From assembly GCF_001421355.1 (NCBI RefSeq), contig NZ_LMKC01000002.1, positions 62,001-126,000 on the forward strand: 64,000 nt of DNA. The letters run 5' to 3'. Shown one piece after another: positions 17,969-27,653 of this stretch (within the stretch, counting starts at the first letter, position 1; each line of letters starts with the position of its first letter). A model generated the notes under the pieces. The model had not been told where the DNA came from and ran no database searches. It worked only from the letters and a program-made list of their open reading frames with translations. The position numbers and the translations under genes were made by a program. The DNA is from Sphingomonas sp. Leaf9. GTDB lineage: Bacteria; Pseudomonadota; Alphaproteobacteria; Sphingomonadales; Sphingomonadaceae.

Positions 17969-20332
17969 TTAAAAGTCGAACGTCAGCGCCGCCGAAACCG
18001 TGCGCGGCGTGCCGAGGAACGCCGAACCCCCGTCCGCACCCGCCAGATAGCGACGATCGGCCAGGTTGGTCGCCTGTACCGTCAGCGCCATCCCCTTCAT
18101 CACCGCATTCACCTCGCCCAGATCGATCCCGGCATAGGCGTCGACCGTGGTGAAGTTCGGCGCGGTGGCCGTCCCGTCGCTGCCGATGAAGCGGTCGCCG
18201 ACGAACTTGGCAGCACCACCGACCTTGAAGACGCCGTGCACGTAATCGGCTGCCGCGACCCACATGTTGCGCGGCGAATTGATGACCTGCCGACCCGGCG
18301 TCACGCCGATATCGGCATCTTGCGCGGCATTGCCCGTGCCCAGATACGTGGCGTGGTTGTACGTATAGTTGCCCGACAGGGTCAGCCCCTGCGTCACCCG
18401 GTACGCCAGCGCGGCCTCGATCCCGCGGCTCTTGATCCCGCCGACGTTCAGATAGACGCTGTCCTGTTCCTCCAGATAATCGATGCCGGTCACCAGATTG
18501 GCCGAGATCGACTGGATGCGGTTGCTGAACTTGATGTCGTATGCGGTGAGCGACGCCTTGACCCGACCGGTCGAATAGCGCGCACCGATTTCCAGGTTGT
18601 TGGCGGTCTCCGGCTTGATCCGGGCGATCACCTCGCGCGGCTCGCCCAGCGGCCCGTTGCCGATCGCGGCGAAATTCTGCGAATAGCCGGCAAATGCCTC
18701 CAGCCCGTCGACCGGCGCGTGATAGACGATGCCGGTCGAAATCAGCGGGCGGCTGTTCGAACTGAGCTTCGTCACGGCACGGTCGTTCAGCAATTCCGCC
18801 CGACGCTGGTCGAGGAAGAACTGCTTCACGCCAAACCGCGCGGTCAGCGGGCCGACATTCACCACGTCCTCGACATAATACATGATCTCGTCGAGGTCGT
18901 AGTCGGTGCTGAACTGCTGGTAATAGGGTTTGCCGTCGAACGCCGGGCCGACGATCGCGTTGGTGATCTTGTGCCAGTCGCGCAGCTGGTTGGCGCGGCC
19001 GCGTTCCCACCACAGGCCGCCGCGCACCGTGTTCTCGATCCCGCCGAAATCATGGGTCCACGCCGCATCGGCGGTCAGGCCGCCCCGGTCGTTTTCATAA
19101 TGGGTGTGGCGGTACGACATGACCGGGGTCGATCCCGCCGCATAGCAGCTGGCCGAATAGACTGCCGGAACCAACGCCGTGCCCTGACACCCGGTCAAGA
19201 ACGTCGCCTTCGCCCCCGTCGGCGTCACGAAATAATAGCGGCCGAGATTGCCGCCGCCGATCATCGTCGGCTGGCTCCCGGTGAATTCGCTTTCCGGATT
19301 GCCGGTGCCGTCGTTGCGCACATCGACCAGATAGGGCGGCGCGAAGTCGCCACGCCCGCGCATCCGGTGGTAATAGGCCGCACCCGACAGCTTTACTTCG
19401 CCCAGATCGGTTTCGGCGCGCAGATACCCGAACAAGTTGCGGCGCAGCGCGCGCGAGGTCGAGCGATAGCCCTGGTCGATGTACGGGATGCCGGTCCAGT
19501 TGTCGGTATAGGCATCGTGGTTCGGGTCGTTGGCGAACATCTCTGGGCTGACCGACCCGAATTCGGCTTCGTCGGCATCGTCATAGCTGACCCAGCCGGT
19601 CAGCTTCACCCGGTCGATCCGGCTGACGACCTTCGCGTCGAGATGGTCGCGGCGCGTCTCGCCCGATCCGCCGATCCAGTCCTTCACGCGGCTGGTCGAT
19701 GCGCTGATGAACGCGCGGGTGTCGCCGGCAAATTGCCCGGTATCGACCCGGCCATAGATCTTGCGCGCGCCGAAATCGCCCCCGGCCAGCGTGAAGCGGT
19801 AGCGCCGGTCGAGCGTCGGGTCACTGGTCACGTAATCGAGCGTACCGCCCAGCGCCTCGTTCGAGCGCGACGAGATGTCGGCGGTGCCCTGCGACACGAT
19901 CACCGTCTTCAGGTCGAGCACGTCGAGATAGCGGTTGGCGCGCGATCCGCCGCCATAGCCCGACCCGCCATTGGGCAGGCCATCGATGGTCGAGCCGATC
20001 TGCTGGCCGCCGCCACCACCCGAGCTGAACCCGCGGATGCTGATCGAGGTTGCCCAGTCGGACGAACCGAACGCATCGCCCTCCGCCACGAACACGCCGG
20101 GCAGTTCCTTGATGACGTCGTTGACGCTGGTCAGCGCCGACTGGCGTTCAATCATCGGCTGCGTTACCTGCGTGTTCGCAAAGGTCGTCGCCTGGCCGGT
20201 CACGACGATCTCGCCGCCCGTGCCGCCGGCATCGTTGTTCTGCGTTGCATCGGCCGGCGCGGTCGTCTGCGCCTGGGCATGCGTCGTCATTGCCGCGATC
20301 GCGAGGATCGCCGCACCCGTCATCCACTTCAT
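17969..20332 (-). CDS. TonB-dependent receptor (linked to phospholipase C)
   Basis: The 787-residue outer-membrane receptor has a signal peptide ending near TTHAQAQ, the TonB-box-like GGEIVVTGQATTF, and a plug with VNDVIKELPGVFVAEGDAFG and SSDWATSISIRGFSSGGGGG. It closes with ...RTVSAALTFDF, whose terminal Phe suits barrel assembly. The Gly-rich plug loop (GGSGYGGGSRANRYLDVLDL) is unusual for siderophore receptors. GGGAGA precedes the ATG at 20332. Genes for phospholipase C and PchP follow on the same strand and a DUF5690 transporter gene precedes it, so a phospholipid, phosphocholine or related organophosphate ligand is inferred. Confidence 0.9.
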   Translation of the reverse strand: MKWMTGAAILAIAAMTTHAQAQTTAPADATQNNDAGGTGGEIVVTGQATTFANTQVTQPMIERQSALTSVNDVIKELPGVFVAEGDAFGSSDWATSISIRGFSSGGGGGQQIGSTIDGLPNGGSGYGGGSRANRYLDVLDLKTVIVSQGTADISSRSNEALGGTLDYVTSDPTLDRRYRFTLAGGDFGARKIYGRVDTGQFAGDTRAFISASTSRVKDWIGGSGETRRDHLDAKVVSRIDRVKLTGWVSYDDADEAEFGSVSPEMFANDPNHDAYTDNWTGIPYIDQGYRSTSRALRRNLFGYLRAETDLGEVKLSGAAYYHRMRGRGDFAPPYLVDVRNDGTGNPESEFTGSQPTMIGGGNLGRYYFVTPTGAKATFLTGCQGTALVPAVYSASCYAAGSTPVMSYRHTHYENDRGGLTADAAWTHDFGGIENTVRGGLWWERGRANQLRDWHKITNAIVGPAFDGKPYYQQFSTDYDLDEIMYYVEDVVNVGPLTARFGVKQFFLDQRRAELLNDRAVTKLSSNSRPLISTGIVYHAPVDGLEAFAGYSQNFAAIGNGPLGEPREVIARIKPETANNLEIGARYSTGRVKASLTAYDIKFSNRIQSISANLVTGIDYLEEQDSVYLNVGGIKSRGIEAALAYRVTQGLTLSGNYTYNHATYLGTGNAAQDADIGVTPGRQVINSPRNMWVAAADYVHGVFKVGGAAKFVGDRFIGSDGTATAPNFTTVDAYAGIDLGEVNAVMKGMALTVQATNLADRRYLAGADGGSAFLGTPRTVSAALTFDF

Positions 20333-20407
20333 GCTGTCTCCCCTGCGGCGTCCCACCGCATGTTCCCGGCCGGTTTCGGCCCCCGACAGCGCCTGTGGCA
20401 GCGGATG

Positions 20408-20425
20408 ATGACGGCTGCGTGACTT
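20408..20425 (-). promoter_or_regulatory. Possible Pho-box-like direct repeat
   Basis: Read on the minus strand, AAGTCAC and CCGTCAT are separated by four bases, so GTCA recurs with the 11-bp period of PhoB half-sites (consensus CTGTCAT). It lies about 80-90 bp upstream of the TonB receptor start, a suitable position for PhoB activation. The spacer is GC-rich rather than AT-rich and a third repeat is weak, so this is only a candidate. Confidence 0.25.
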
Positions 20426-20501
20426 TTGTGCGTATGTTTGAAGATTTGCGAGATATCTGGCGACATGTTGACGATATCGCGGCGATATCATCACCGATAC
20501 G

Positions 20502-21758
20502 TCATTTCTCGGGCGAAAATCGCCGAAGGAACCACCATCCCGACAATAGGGTCGCCACCGCCAGCACCATGCCGGTCACCATCGTCGCGGTCGTGAAGAA
20601 GCCCAGCCAGCGCGCATGCCCCTCGGCCAGTTCGCGCACCAGCAACAGCGCGACACTGCCGACATAGCCGAACGAATCGGCGACATAGATCAGGAAGCCG
20701 GCATTGCCCGGCGACCGGCCGAGCGAGATCATCCGGTCGAACAGCACCGCGCTGAACGGGGCATAGGCGCTGTAGATGCCGAGGCCGATCAGCGTCATCC
20801 ACGCGACCGGCCCGATCGCCCCGGCCACGAACAGCGCGGTCGCGGCACATAGCAGCAATGCGCCGAACAGGATCGCGCCATGGATCGCCATCAGTGCGCG
20901 CAGGTTGCTGCGTACCATCGCCAGAAGCGCGAGGCCGATCAGCACGACCACCGTCACCGGTATCTCGGTCAGCGAAAAGATCGCGGCGGGCGCACCGTCG
21001 CCCAGTTCCCCCCACAGTTCGGCGGCGAAATTGTCGCGGAAATCGCGCAGCGCGGTCAGCAGGGTATAGCCGATCACCAGCGCGGTGAGCGGCAGCGCAT
21101 GGGCGCGCAGATAGGCATGGCGCGCCGCCCGGTCCATCGGCGCGCGGACGCCGCGTTCGGCCCGGTCCTGCGCATCGGGCGGTGGCGTGCGCGCCAGCAC
21201 CGCCAGCGCGCCGATCAGCACCGGCGCGAACAGCAACCCCGCCACCGCCGGCATCCAGAAGGGCGAGACACCGTGCTGCACCAGCAGCGCGCCCGCCGTC
21301 TTCGTCGCGCCCGACGACAGGATGAAACTGGCGGTCAGCATCGCCGCCAGCAGTTCCGACACGCGCCGCCCCTCCAGATAGCGGATGACGAGGCCCCAGA
21401 TCATGCCGAGCGGCAGGCCGTTGAGGAACAGGCACAGCGGCCCGGCCCAGGCGGGCAGCAGCGCAAAGCCCAGCAGCGCGACCCAAGACGCGCCGACCAG
21501 CGACAGGATCAGCATGGCACGCCGGTCGCTGCGATGTTCGGCGACGACCCGCACCCCGACCATCTTCGACAGGGCATAGCCGATCGCCTGCGCGACGATC
21601 AGCGTCGCCTTGTAATCCAGCAGGTGCCACAGCGGCGGCTGATCGGCGAAGGCGACCGCCATCACCGGTTTGCGGAACGCGTACATCGCGAAATACACGC
21701 AGAACGCGGCCAGCCCCGCCGCGAACAGGGGGAAACGGGAAGGGGCGGTCGTCGGCAA
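20502..21758 (-). CDS. DUF5690-like multi-pass transporter-type membrane protein
   Basis: The 418-residue protein has about twelve hydrophobic helices with an MFS-like pattern. The N-terminal FCVYFAMYAFRKPVMAVAF and later GLPLGMIWGLVIRYLEGR resemble glycerol-3-phosphate/hexose-phosphate type MFS carriers and the DUF5690 family. The only reasonable start that keeps the first helix is TTG at 21758; there is no strong ribosome site, so the start is uncertain. The gene runs in the same direction as the TonB receptor, phospholipase C and pchP genes, with a 169-bp gap before the receptor. Transport of an organophosphate or phosphorylated head group is inferred, not shown. Confidence 0.75.
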   Translation of the reverse strand: MPTTAPSRFPLFAAGLAAFCVYFAMYAFRKPVMAVAFADQPPLWHLLDYKATLIVAQAIGYALSKMVGVRVVAEHRSDRRAMLILSLVGASWVALLGFALLPAWAGPLCLFLNGLPLGMIWGLVIRYLEGRRVSELLAAMLTASFILSSGATKTAGALLVQHGVSPFWMPAVAGLLFAPVLIGALAVLARTPPPDAQDRAERGVRAPMDRAARHAYLRAHALPLTALVIGYTLLTALRDFRDNFAAELWGELGDGAPAAIFSLTEIPVTVVVLIGLALLAMVRSNLRALMAIHGAILFGALLLCAATALFVAGAIGPVAWMTLIGLGIYSAYAPFSAVLFDRMISLGRSPGNAGFLIYVADSFGYVGSVALLLVRELAEGHARWLGFFTTATMVTGMVLAVATLLSGWWFLRRFSPEK

Positions 21759-21854
21759 ATTCTGGCAATCGCTGCGAAACCCTTGCCTCCTACGCCGGCG
21801 ATATGTCGGTTCGATGACCTTGGCACCGCCGCGCCCGCGCCCCATCTCGCTGCC

Positions 21855-22850
21855 ATGGCCCTTGCCCGATGGATCACCCCGCATCCCAGCGGCATTCACC
21901 TGCCCGCGATCGACGTCTGGATCGATCCGTCGCAGCCGGTCGAGCGTGCGCTCATCACCCACGGCCACGCCGACCATGCGCGCGGCGGCCATGGACAGAT
22001 ATGGGCGACGCCCGAAACGCTGGCGATCATGGCGGCGCGCTATGGCCCGCAAAACGGGGTGCCGGTCGCCTATGGCGAGAGCATCGGCATGGGCGACTAT
22101 GATATCGCGTTCGTGCCCGCCGGCCATGTGCTGGGATCGGCGCAGATCGTGCTGGACCATGCCGGCGAGCGGGTGGTGGTGTCGGGCGATTACAAGCGCC
22201 GCCCCGACCCGACCTGTGCCCCGTTCCAGCCGGTGCCGTGCGACGTATTCGTGACCGAGGCGACGTTCGGCCTGCCGGTCTTCCGCCATCCCGAAACGCG
22301 CGACGAAATCGACAAGCTGCTCGCCGCGCTCCGGATGGGGCCGGAACGCTGCGTGCTGGTCGGTGCCTATGCGCTGGGCAAGGCGCAGCGGGTGATTGCC
22401 GAGGCGCGGGCGATGGGGTTCGACGACCCGATCTACCTGCACGGCGCGATGCAGCGGCTGTGCGACCTTTATGCCGAACTGGGCGTCGATCTGGGCGAGT
22501 TGCGGCCGGTGGCTGGCGCGTCGAAGGCGGAATTGCAGGGGCGGATCATCGTCGCGCCCCCCTCGGCGCTGGGCGATCGCTGGTCGCGGCGGCTGCCCGA
22601 CCCGATCACCGCGATGGCCAGCGGCTGGATGCGGGTCCGCGCCCGCGCCCGCCAGCGCGGCGTCGAACTGCCGCTGATCCTGTCCGACCATGCCGACTGG
22701 GACGAACTGACCCAGACCCTGACCGAAATCGCGCCGAAGGAAGTGTGGGTAACCCACGGCCGCGAGGACGCGCTGGTCCACTGGTGCATGACTCGCCAGA
22801 TCAAGGCACGCGCGCTCGACCTGGTTGGGTTCGAGGATGAGGATGATTGA
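21855..22850 (+). CDS. Ligase-associated DNA exonuclease (metallo-beta-lactamase fold)
   Basis: The 331-residue protein has the MBL metal motif THGHADHARGGH (H36, H38, D40, H41), a second histidine in FVPAGHVLGSAQI, VVSGDYKRRPDPTC, and the beta-CASP-like C-terminal part with LILSDHADWDEL and VWVTHGRED. This matches the ligase-associated exonuclease family (TIGR04122), normally encoded with an ATP-dependent DNA ligase and a Lhr-like helicase as a repair module. Here neither partner adjoins it. It diverges from the DUF5690 gene across about 96 bp. Confidence 0.9.
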   Translation: MALARWITPHPSGIHLPAIDVWIDPSQPVERALITHGHADHARGGHGQIWATPETLAIMAARYGPQNGVPVAYGESIGMGDYDIAFVPAGHVLGSAQIVLDHAGERVVVSGDYKRRPDPTCAPFQPVPCDVFVTEATFGLPVFRHPETRDEIDKLLAALRMGPERCVLVGAYALGKAQRVIAEARAMGFDDPIYLHGAMQRLCDLYAELGVDLGELRPVAGASKAELQGRIIVAPPSALGDRWSRRLPDPITAMASGWMRVRARARQRGVELPLILSDHADWDELTQTLTEIAPKEVWVTHGREDALVHWCMTRQIKARALDLVGFEDEDD

Positions 22851-22955
22851 GGGGAGGGCGGTCGCCGCTGGCAGAACCGGAGATGTTGCTCTGACGGGTG
22901 TCTAGTATCGACGAGGCGCGCCAACAGATGCCGTGATGCGGCCCGGCCCCATCCT

Positions 22956-22990
22956 CGTCACCCCGGACTTGATCCGGGGTCCCGCTTCTT
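22956..22990. repeat. Intergenic repeat, family B, single arm
   Basis: CGTCACCCCGGACTTGATCC followed by GGGGTCCCGCTTCTT forms a short hairpin by itself and matches the left arm of the full element at 53517-53601. The opposite arm is missing here. It occupies part of the 297-bp gap 22851-23147 between the exonuclease gene and the imm8 gene, where no convincing gene was found. Confidence 0.75.
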
Positions 22991-23147
22991 CTCTGCCGTC
23001 GTTAAAATGCGGAAGCTCGGCACCTGTCCAGCGGGACGCTCGTGTCGGCAAGGCCTTGCGTCGATCGGCAAAGGCAATGCAGCGCGCGAAACGTTCGAAT
23101 AGCTGTTTTCAGGAAAACGGAAACGCGACCTCGCGCTCAAATTCCAC

Positions 23148-23489
23148 CTAGTCTTCAAATTCCCATCGCGACCATCGCGCCAACTTGGCGGCGACCTCCG
23201 CCCAATCCGTGCCGGTCGCCTGCGCAACCCGTTTGGCGACGTACCGTTCGACGGCCTCATAATCGAACCGGGCCATGAACAGATGGAAGCGACCCGATAC
23301 CAGGACGTCGCGTTCGACCTCGGCGGCAAGCCAGTCCGGCGAGCAGACCTCGAAATCGAACGACTCCTCACCCGGCAGGCCGCTGGGTCCGATCAGGGCG
23401 CGCAGCGTCACGCAAAAGGCTTCACCCGGTGCATGGGATCGCAGATCGTCGACATCGGAACTGAACAAGGATCGCAGTTCGGCTTGCAT
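23148..23489 (-). CDS. Imm8 family immunity protein (orphan)
   Basis: The 113-residue cytoplasmic protein starts MQAELRSLFSSDVDDLRSH and contains IGPSGLPGEESFDFEVCSPDWLA and a C-terminal AKLARWSRWEFED. These positions match the Imm8 family (PF15586), which neutralises polymorphic or contact-dependent toxins. No toxin, secretion or recombination gene lies next to it, and repeats flank its downstream side. It may be a stand-alone defensive immunity gene or a remnant of a lost toxin pair. Confidence 0.82.
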   Translation of the reverse strand: MQAELRSLFSSDVDDLRSHAPGEAFCVTLRALIGPSGLPGEESFDFEVCSPDWLAAEVERDVLVSGRFHLFMARFDYEAVERYVAKRVAQATGTDWAEVAAKLARWSRWEFED

Positions 23490-23690
23490 CCGCGTACCTT
23501 GGTCGAACGCCTGCTAACAGCTTGGCAATGGCAGTGCTGAACCGCCCGCTTCGATCAGAGGCTTTGTATTGACGATGGGACGGAAAGTCCGACGCCGCGT
23601 CGAACAACCGATATCCGTTTACGACCGCAAAAAACCGGACTTCCAACGCTCAGCCATCTGAACCGCCGCCCTGAGCCGGCAAGCCCCGAA

Positions 23691-24410
23691 TCAGAACCGG
23701 AACGCGGTCCCCACATACACCGCCTGCCCCTCGCGGCGATCGGGTGCGACGCGCAGCATCCGTTCGCGGTCGGTGCGATAGCGCATGCCGGCGGTGACAT
23801 CGAGGTTGCGGGTCAGCTTGTACGACCCGCCGCCATCGAGCGAATAGCCCGAGGTATCGGCCACCATCTTCGGCTGGTCGGTCAGCGCGTGGTCGGCGGT
23901 GACCGGCGTCCGCAGGCTGAACTTGCGTGCGGTATAGCCCGTGCCGATCGGATCGCGGCTGCCCGGCTGCGTGCCGAGGTCGAGGCGGGTCAGGTCGCCG
24001 ATTGCGGCCAGCCGCTTGCCGCCGACCGATCCACCCAGATTATAGGCGACGGGGTTCAGCGTCAGCGTCGGGGTAACCGCAGCCACCCGGTCGGTCGGGC
24101 GTTCGGCCTGCAGCGTCGCGCTGCGCACGGCGGCCTTGATCGCGCGGCTGCCGATGACGGCGCCTTCGGACGGGGTGAACTGGAACCCGGTCGGGTTGAG
24201 GGCGGAGCGCGACAGCGCGGCGGCGAGTCGCGGATCGGCCGATGCCGGCGTGAACGATCCGAATCCGGCCAGCGGCATCCGGCCCATGTCGAGCTGCTTC
24301 AGGACGCGCGGGGCGCGCTGTTCCTGCGCGAACAGGGCAGGCGACGCACCAAGTCCGGCGGCGATCATCGCCCCCAGTCCAATGCCAGCCAAGATCCTGC
24401 CACCCGTCAT
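23691..24410 (-). CDS. Secreted or outer-membrane-associated protein of unknown function
   Basis: The 239-residue product has a signal peptide (ILAGIGLGAMIAAGLGASPALFAQE). The C-terminal half alternates polar and hydrophobic residues (YSLDGGGSYKLTRNLDVTAGMRYR) and ends in VYVGTAFRF, with a terminal Phe typical of outer-membrane beta-barrels. This suggests a small barrel or autotransporter-like piece. ATG at 24410 is chosen; a GTG at 24422 is an alternative. It diverges from the DUF3576 gene across 257 bp. No family was recognised. Confidence 0.65.
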   Translation of the reverse strand: MTGGRILAGIGLGAMIAAGLGASPALFAQEQRAPRVLKQLDMGRMPLAGFGSFTPASADPRLAAALSRSALNPTGFQFTPSEGAVIGSRAIKAAVRSATLQAERPTDRVAAVTPTLTLNPVAYNLGGSVGGKRLAAIGDLTRLDLGTQPGSRDPIGTGYTARKFSLRTPVTADHALTDQPKMVADTSGYSLDGGGSYKLTRNLDVTAGMRYRTDRERMLRVAPDRREGQAVYVGTAFRF

Positions 24411-24595
24411 GTCAAACCTCACTCCCCGCTAATGGCGATATCACAATTCGGTTTCCTGTATCCACCGCCCCACGTCGCTTTCCGTCGCAGTGTTGCATCG
24501 AACACACATATTTGTCCGACCAAACCACCCCTCTGCGCACGATCCGTACCGACCGGCCGTTTCCGCCTGTTGCGACACCACCGACACCAACCCGC

Positions 24596-24623
24596 TTGCC
24601 GGGTCGGCGCCACCTCCTATAGA
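24596..24623 (+). promoter_or_regulatory. Candidate sigma-70 promoter for the DUF3576-leuS operon
   Basis: TTGCCG (24596-24601) and TATAGA (24618-24623) are separated by 16 bp and lie about 45 bp before the lipoprotein start. The match to the housekeeping consensus is fair and the position is sensible. Confidence 0.45.
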
Positions 24624-24667
24624 AGCGGGCCGAACTGCCATATTGGCCTGTAGTCAAGGAACCGCCG

Positions 24668-25102
24668 ATGAACCGCCCGCTGCTGATCGCGTTGCTGGCA
24701 ACGCTTGCTTTGCCGATGGCCGCGTGCAGCGGGGGCAAGGGCCGCGTCGCGGGCGACCTCGCCGCGTCGAAGGTCACCACGATCGGCGTGAACAGCTATC
24801 TGTGGCGCGCCAGCCTCGACACGCTGTCGTTCATGCCGCTGACCCAGACCGATTCGAACGGCGGCGTCATCGTCACCGACTGGTACGTCAATCCGGCCAC
24901 GCCGACCGAACGCACGAAGGTGACGGTCACGATCCTCGACCAGGACCTGCGCGCCGACGCGCTGCGCGTCGCGGCGCTGCGCCAAGTGAACCAGGGTGGC
25001 CAGTGGATCGAGGCGCCGGTCGCCGCCGCCACCGTGCAGAAGCTGGAAGACATCATCCTGACCCGTGCGCGCGACCTGCGCCGCGGGGCCATCACGGGCT
25101 GA
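24668..25102 (+). CDS. DUF3576 domain lipoprotein
   Basis: The 144-residue protein has a lipoprotein signal with lipobox LPMAAC (Cys20). Its core, [33 protein letters not shown], is the DUF3576 hallmark. The family is alphaproteobacterial and nearly always encoded directly upstream of leuS, as here. It is presumably anchored in the outer membrane facing the periplasm; the function is unknown. The neighbouring lptE hints at an envelope role, but this is only context. Confidence 0.92.
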   Translation: MNRPLLIALLATLALPMAACSGGKGRVAGDLAASKVTTIGVNSYLWRASLDTLSFMPLTQTDSNGGVIVTDWYVNPATPTERTKVTVTILDQDLRADALRVAALRQVNQGGQWIEAPVAAATVQKLEDIILTRARDLRRGAITG

Positions 25103-25112
25103 TCCGACGACC

Positions 25113-27653
25113 ATGACCCCGCGTTTTTCGCCGGCCGATGCCGATGCCCGCTGGCAGGCCGCATGGGACTCGGCGCAAACTTTCGTCGCCGACGACCATT
25201 CGCCCAAGCCCAAGCGCTATGTGCTGGAGATGTTCCCGTACCCCTCGGGGCGCATCCATATGGGGCACGTTCGCAACTATACGATGGGCGACGTGCTGGC
25301 GCGCTTCCTGCGGATGACCGGCCATGAAGTGCTGCATCCGATGGGCTGGGACGCCTTCGGCATGCCGGCCGAAAATGCGGCGATGGAAAAGAAGGTCCAT
25401 CCGGGCCAGTGGACCTACGCCAATATCGCGGCGATGAAGGCGCAGCTCAAGCGGCTGGGCCTCGCGTTCGACTGGAGCCGCGAGTTCGCGACCTGCGATC
25501 CCGAATATTACGGGCATGAGCAGGCGCTGTTCCTCGAACTGCTCAAGGGCGGTCTGGTCTATCGCAAGGAATCGGCGGTCAACTGGGACCCGGTCGACAT
25601 GACCGTGCTGGCGAACGAACAGGTGATCGACGGGCGCGGCTGGCGCTCGGGCGCGCTGGTCGAGAAGCGCAAGCTCAGCCAGTGGTTCCTGAAGATCACC
25701 GACTTCGCCGACGACCTGCTCGATGGGCTGGGCAGCCTCGACCAATGGCCCGACAAGGTCCGGTTGATGCAGGAAAACTGGATCGGCAAGTCGGAGGGGC
25801 TGCAATTCTCCTTTGCCCCGGTCGCGCCGTTCGACCAGCGGATCGAGGTCTATTCGACCCGTCCCGACACGATCTTCGGCGCGAGCTTCGTCGCGATCGC
25901 CGCCGATCACCCGATCGCGCGGGCGCTGGCCGATGCGAACCCGGACGCCGCGGCGTTCATCGAGCTGTGCAAGCAGGGCGGGACCACCGCTGCCGAACTG
26001 GAAACGGCGGAAAAGCTGGGCTTCGACACCGGCTATCGGATGCAGCATCCCTTCGACGCGGGCGTCGAGCTGCCGGTCTATATCGCGAACTTCGTGCTGA
26101 TGGATTACGGCACCGGCGCGGTGATGGGCGTGCCGGCGCACGACCAGCGCGACCTTGATTTCGCGCGCAAATACGGCCTCGACGTCCGCCGGGTGGTCGC
26201 CGATGGCGAAATGACCGATCCGATCTTCGACGGCACCGAAGCCTATACCGGCCCCGGCCGCCTCGTGAACTCCGACTTCCTCAACGACATGGACGTCGCC
26301 GCCGCCAAGCGCGCGGTGATCGACCAGGCCGAAGCTGGCGGCTGGGGCAAGGGCACGACCGTATGGCGCCTGCGCGACTGGGGCGTCAGTCGCCAGCGTT
26401 ACTGGGGCACGCCGATCCCAATCGTGCATTGCGACGATTGCGGCGTAGTGCCGGTGCCGACCGATCAGCTGCCGGTGAAATTGCCCGACGACGTGTCGTT
26501 CGACATTCCCGGCAACCCGCTCGATCGCCACGCGACGTGGAAGCATGTCGATTGCCCGGCATGCGGCAAACCGGCGCGACGCGAAACCGACACGCTCGAC
26601 ACCTTTGTCGATTCGTCGTGGTATTTCATCCGCTTCGCCAGCCAGCCCGATGACAAGCCGTTCGACCGGGCGGTCGCGGAAAGCTGGCTGCCGGTCGGGC
26701 AGTATATCGGCGGGGTCGAACACGCGATCCTCCACCTGCTCTACGCCCGCTTCTGGACCCGCGCGCTCAACCATGTCGGGCTGATCGACCTCAAGGAGCC
26801 GTTCGCCGGCCTGTTTACGCAGGGCATGGTCACGCACGAGACGTATTCGGGTTACAAGGGCGGGATGGAACCTGCGGGTAATCTCGACTTCGCCAAATGG
26901 TACGCCCCGACTGAAATCCGCAAGGAAGACGGTCGAATCTACCGGATAGAAGACGGCAAAGAGATCAATCTCGGCCGCATCGAAAAAATGTCGAAGTCGA
27001 AGAAGAATACGGTCGATCCCGAACCGATTCTCGATCGCTACGGTGCCGATGCCGCGCGCTGGTTCATGCTGTCCGACAGCCCGCCCGAACGCGACCTGCC
27101 GTGGAGCGAGGCGGGCATCGATGGCGCCGAACGCTTCGTCAAGCGGGTGTGGAAGCTGGTTGCGGCCCATGCACCGGGCGGCTCCAGCCCGGAAGCGCTG
27201 ACCCGCGCTGTCCATCGCACCATCGCCGGCGTCGCCGATGACATCACCGCGCTGCAGTTCAACAAGGCGGTGGCCAAGCTCTACACGCTGCTGGCCGAGG
27301 CGGAGAAGGCCAAGGGCATGTCGGACGCCGACATGGACGCGCTGCTGCTGCTGGTCAGCCCGATGATCCCGCATCTGGCCGAGGAAGCCTGGTCGCAACT
27401 GGGGCGCAACGGCCTGATCGCCGATGCGCCATGGCCGGCAGTCGATCCGGCGATGCTGGTCGAGGCCGAATCGACCATCGCGGTGCAGGTGAACGGCAAG
27501 CTGCGCGACACCATCGTCCTGCCCAAGGGCGTCGCGAAGGAAGATGCGGAAGCCGCGGCGCTCGCCAGCGAGAAGATCGTCCGCGCGCTGGAGGGCAAGG
27601 CCCCGCGCAAGATCATCGTCGTGCCCGACCGCCTCGTGAACATCGTCGCATGA
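25113..27653 (+). CDS. leuS: Leucine--tRNA ligase
   Basis: LeuS charges tRNA-Leu in the cytoplasm. The 846-residue protein has the class I HIGH-type motif in [15 protein letters not shown] (HMGH at 49-52), the CP1 editing domain with [15 protein letters not shown], a zinc-type segment (HCDDCGVV ... DCPACG), and KMSKSKKN near 625. Length is normal. It begins 10 bp after the DUF3576 gene and ends with an ATGA overlap into lptE. A tRNA-Leu gene lies 1.6 kb downstream at the end of this gene run. Confidence 0.98.
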   Translation: MTPRFSPADADARWQAAWDSAQTFVADDHSPKPKRYVLEMFPYPSGRIHMGHVRNYTMGDVLARFLRMTGHEVLHPMGWDAFGMPAENAAMEKKVHPGQWTYANIAAMKAQLKRLGLAFDWSREFATCDPEYYGHEQALFLELLKGGLVYRKESAVNWDPVDMTVLANEQVIDGRGWRSGALVEKRKLSQWFLKITDFADDLLDGLGSLDQWPDKVRLMQENWIGKSEGLQFSFAPVAPFDQRIEVYSTRPDTIFGASFVAIAADHPIARALADANPDAAAFIELCKQGGTTAAELETAEKLGFDTGYRMQHPFDAGVELPVYIANFVLMDYGTGAVMGVPAHDQRDLDFARKYGLDVRRVVADGEMTDPIFDGTEAYTGPGRLVNSDFLNDMDVAAAKRAVIDQAEAGGWGKGTTVWRLRDWGVSRQRYWGTPIPIVHCDDCGVVPVPTDQLPVKLPDDVSFDIPGNPLDRHATWKHVDCPACGKPARRETDTLDTFVDSSWYFIRFASQPDDKPFDRAVAESWLPVGQYIGGVEHAILHLLYARFWTRALNHVGLIDLKEPFAGLFTQGMVTHETYSGYKGGMEPAGNLDFAKWYAPTEIRKEDGRIYRIEDGKEINLGRIEKMSKSKKNTVDPEPILDRYGADAARWFMLSDSPPERDLPWSEAGIDGAERFVKRVWKLVAAHAPGGSSPEALTRAVHRTIAGVADDITALQFNKAVAKLYTLLAEAEKAKGMSDADMDALLLLVSPMIPHLAEEAWSQLGRNGLIADAPWPAVDPAMLVEAESTIAVQVNGKLRDTIVLPKGVAKEDAEAAALASEKIVRALEGKAPRKIIVVPDRLVNIVA

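Noticed and set aside
15848..20422. Very long open frame on the plus strand opposite the PLC and TonB receptor genes
   Set aside because: It is Arg/Gly/Ala/His-rich with no domain, and lies antisense to two well-supported genes; GC-rich codon bias creates such stop-free antisense frames.
22933..23151. Small plus-strand frame starting MMRPGPILVTPDLIRG
   Set aside because: It is mostly the translation of a family B repeat and has no conserved features.
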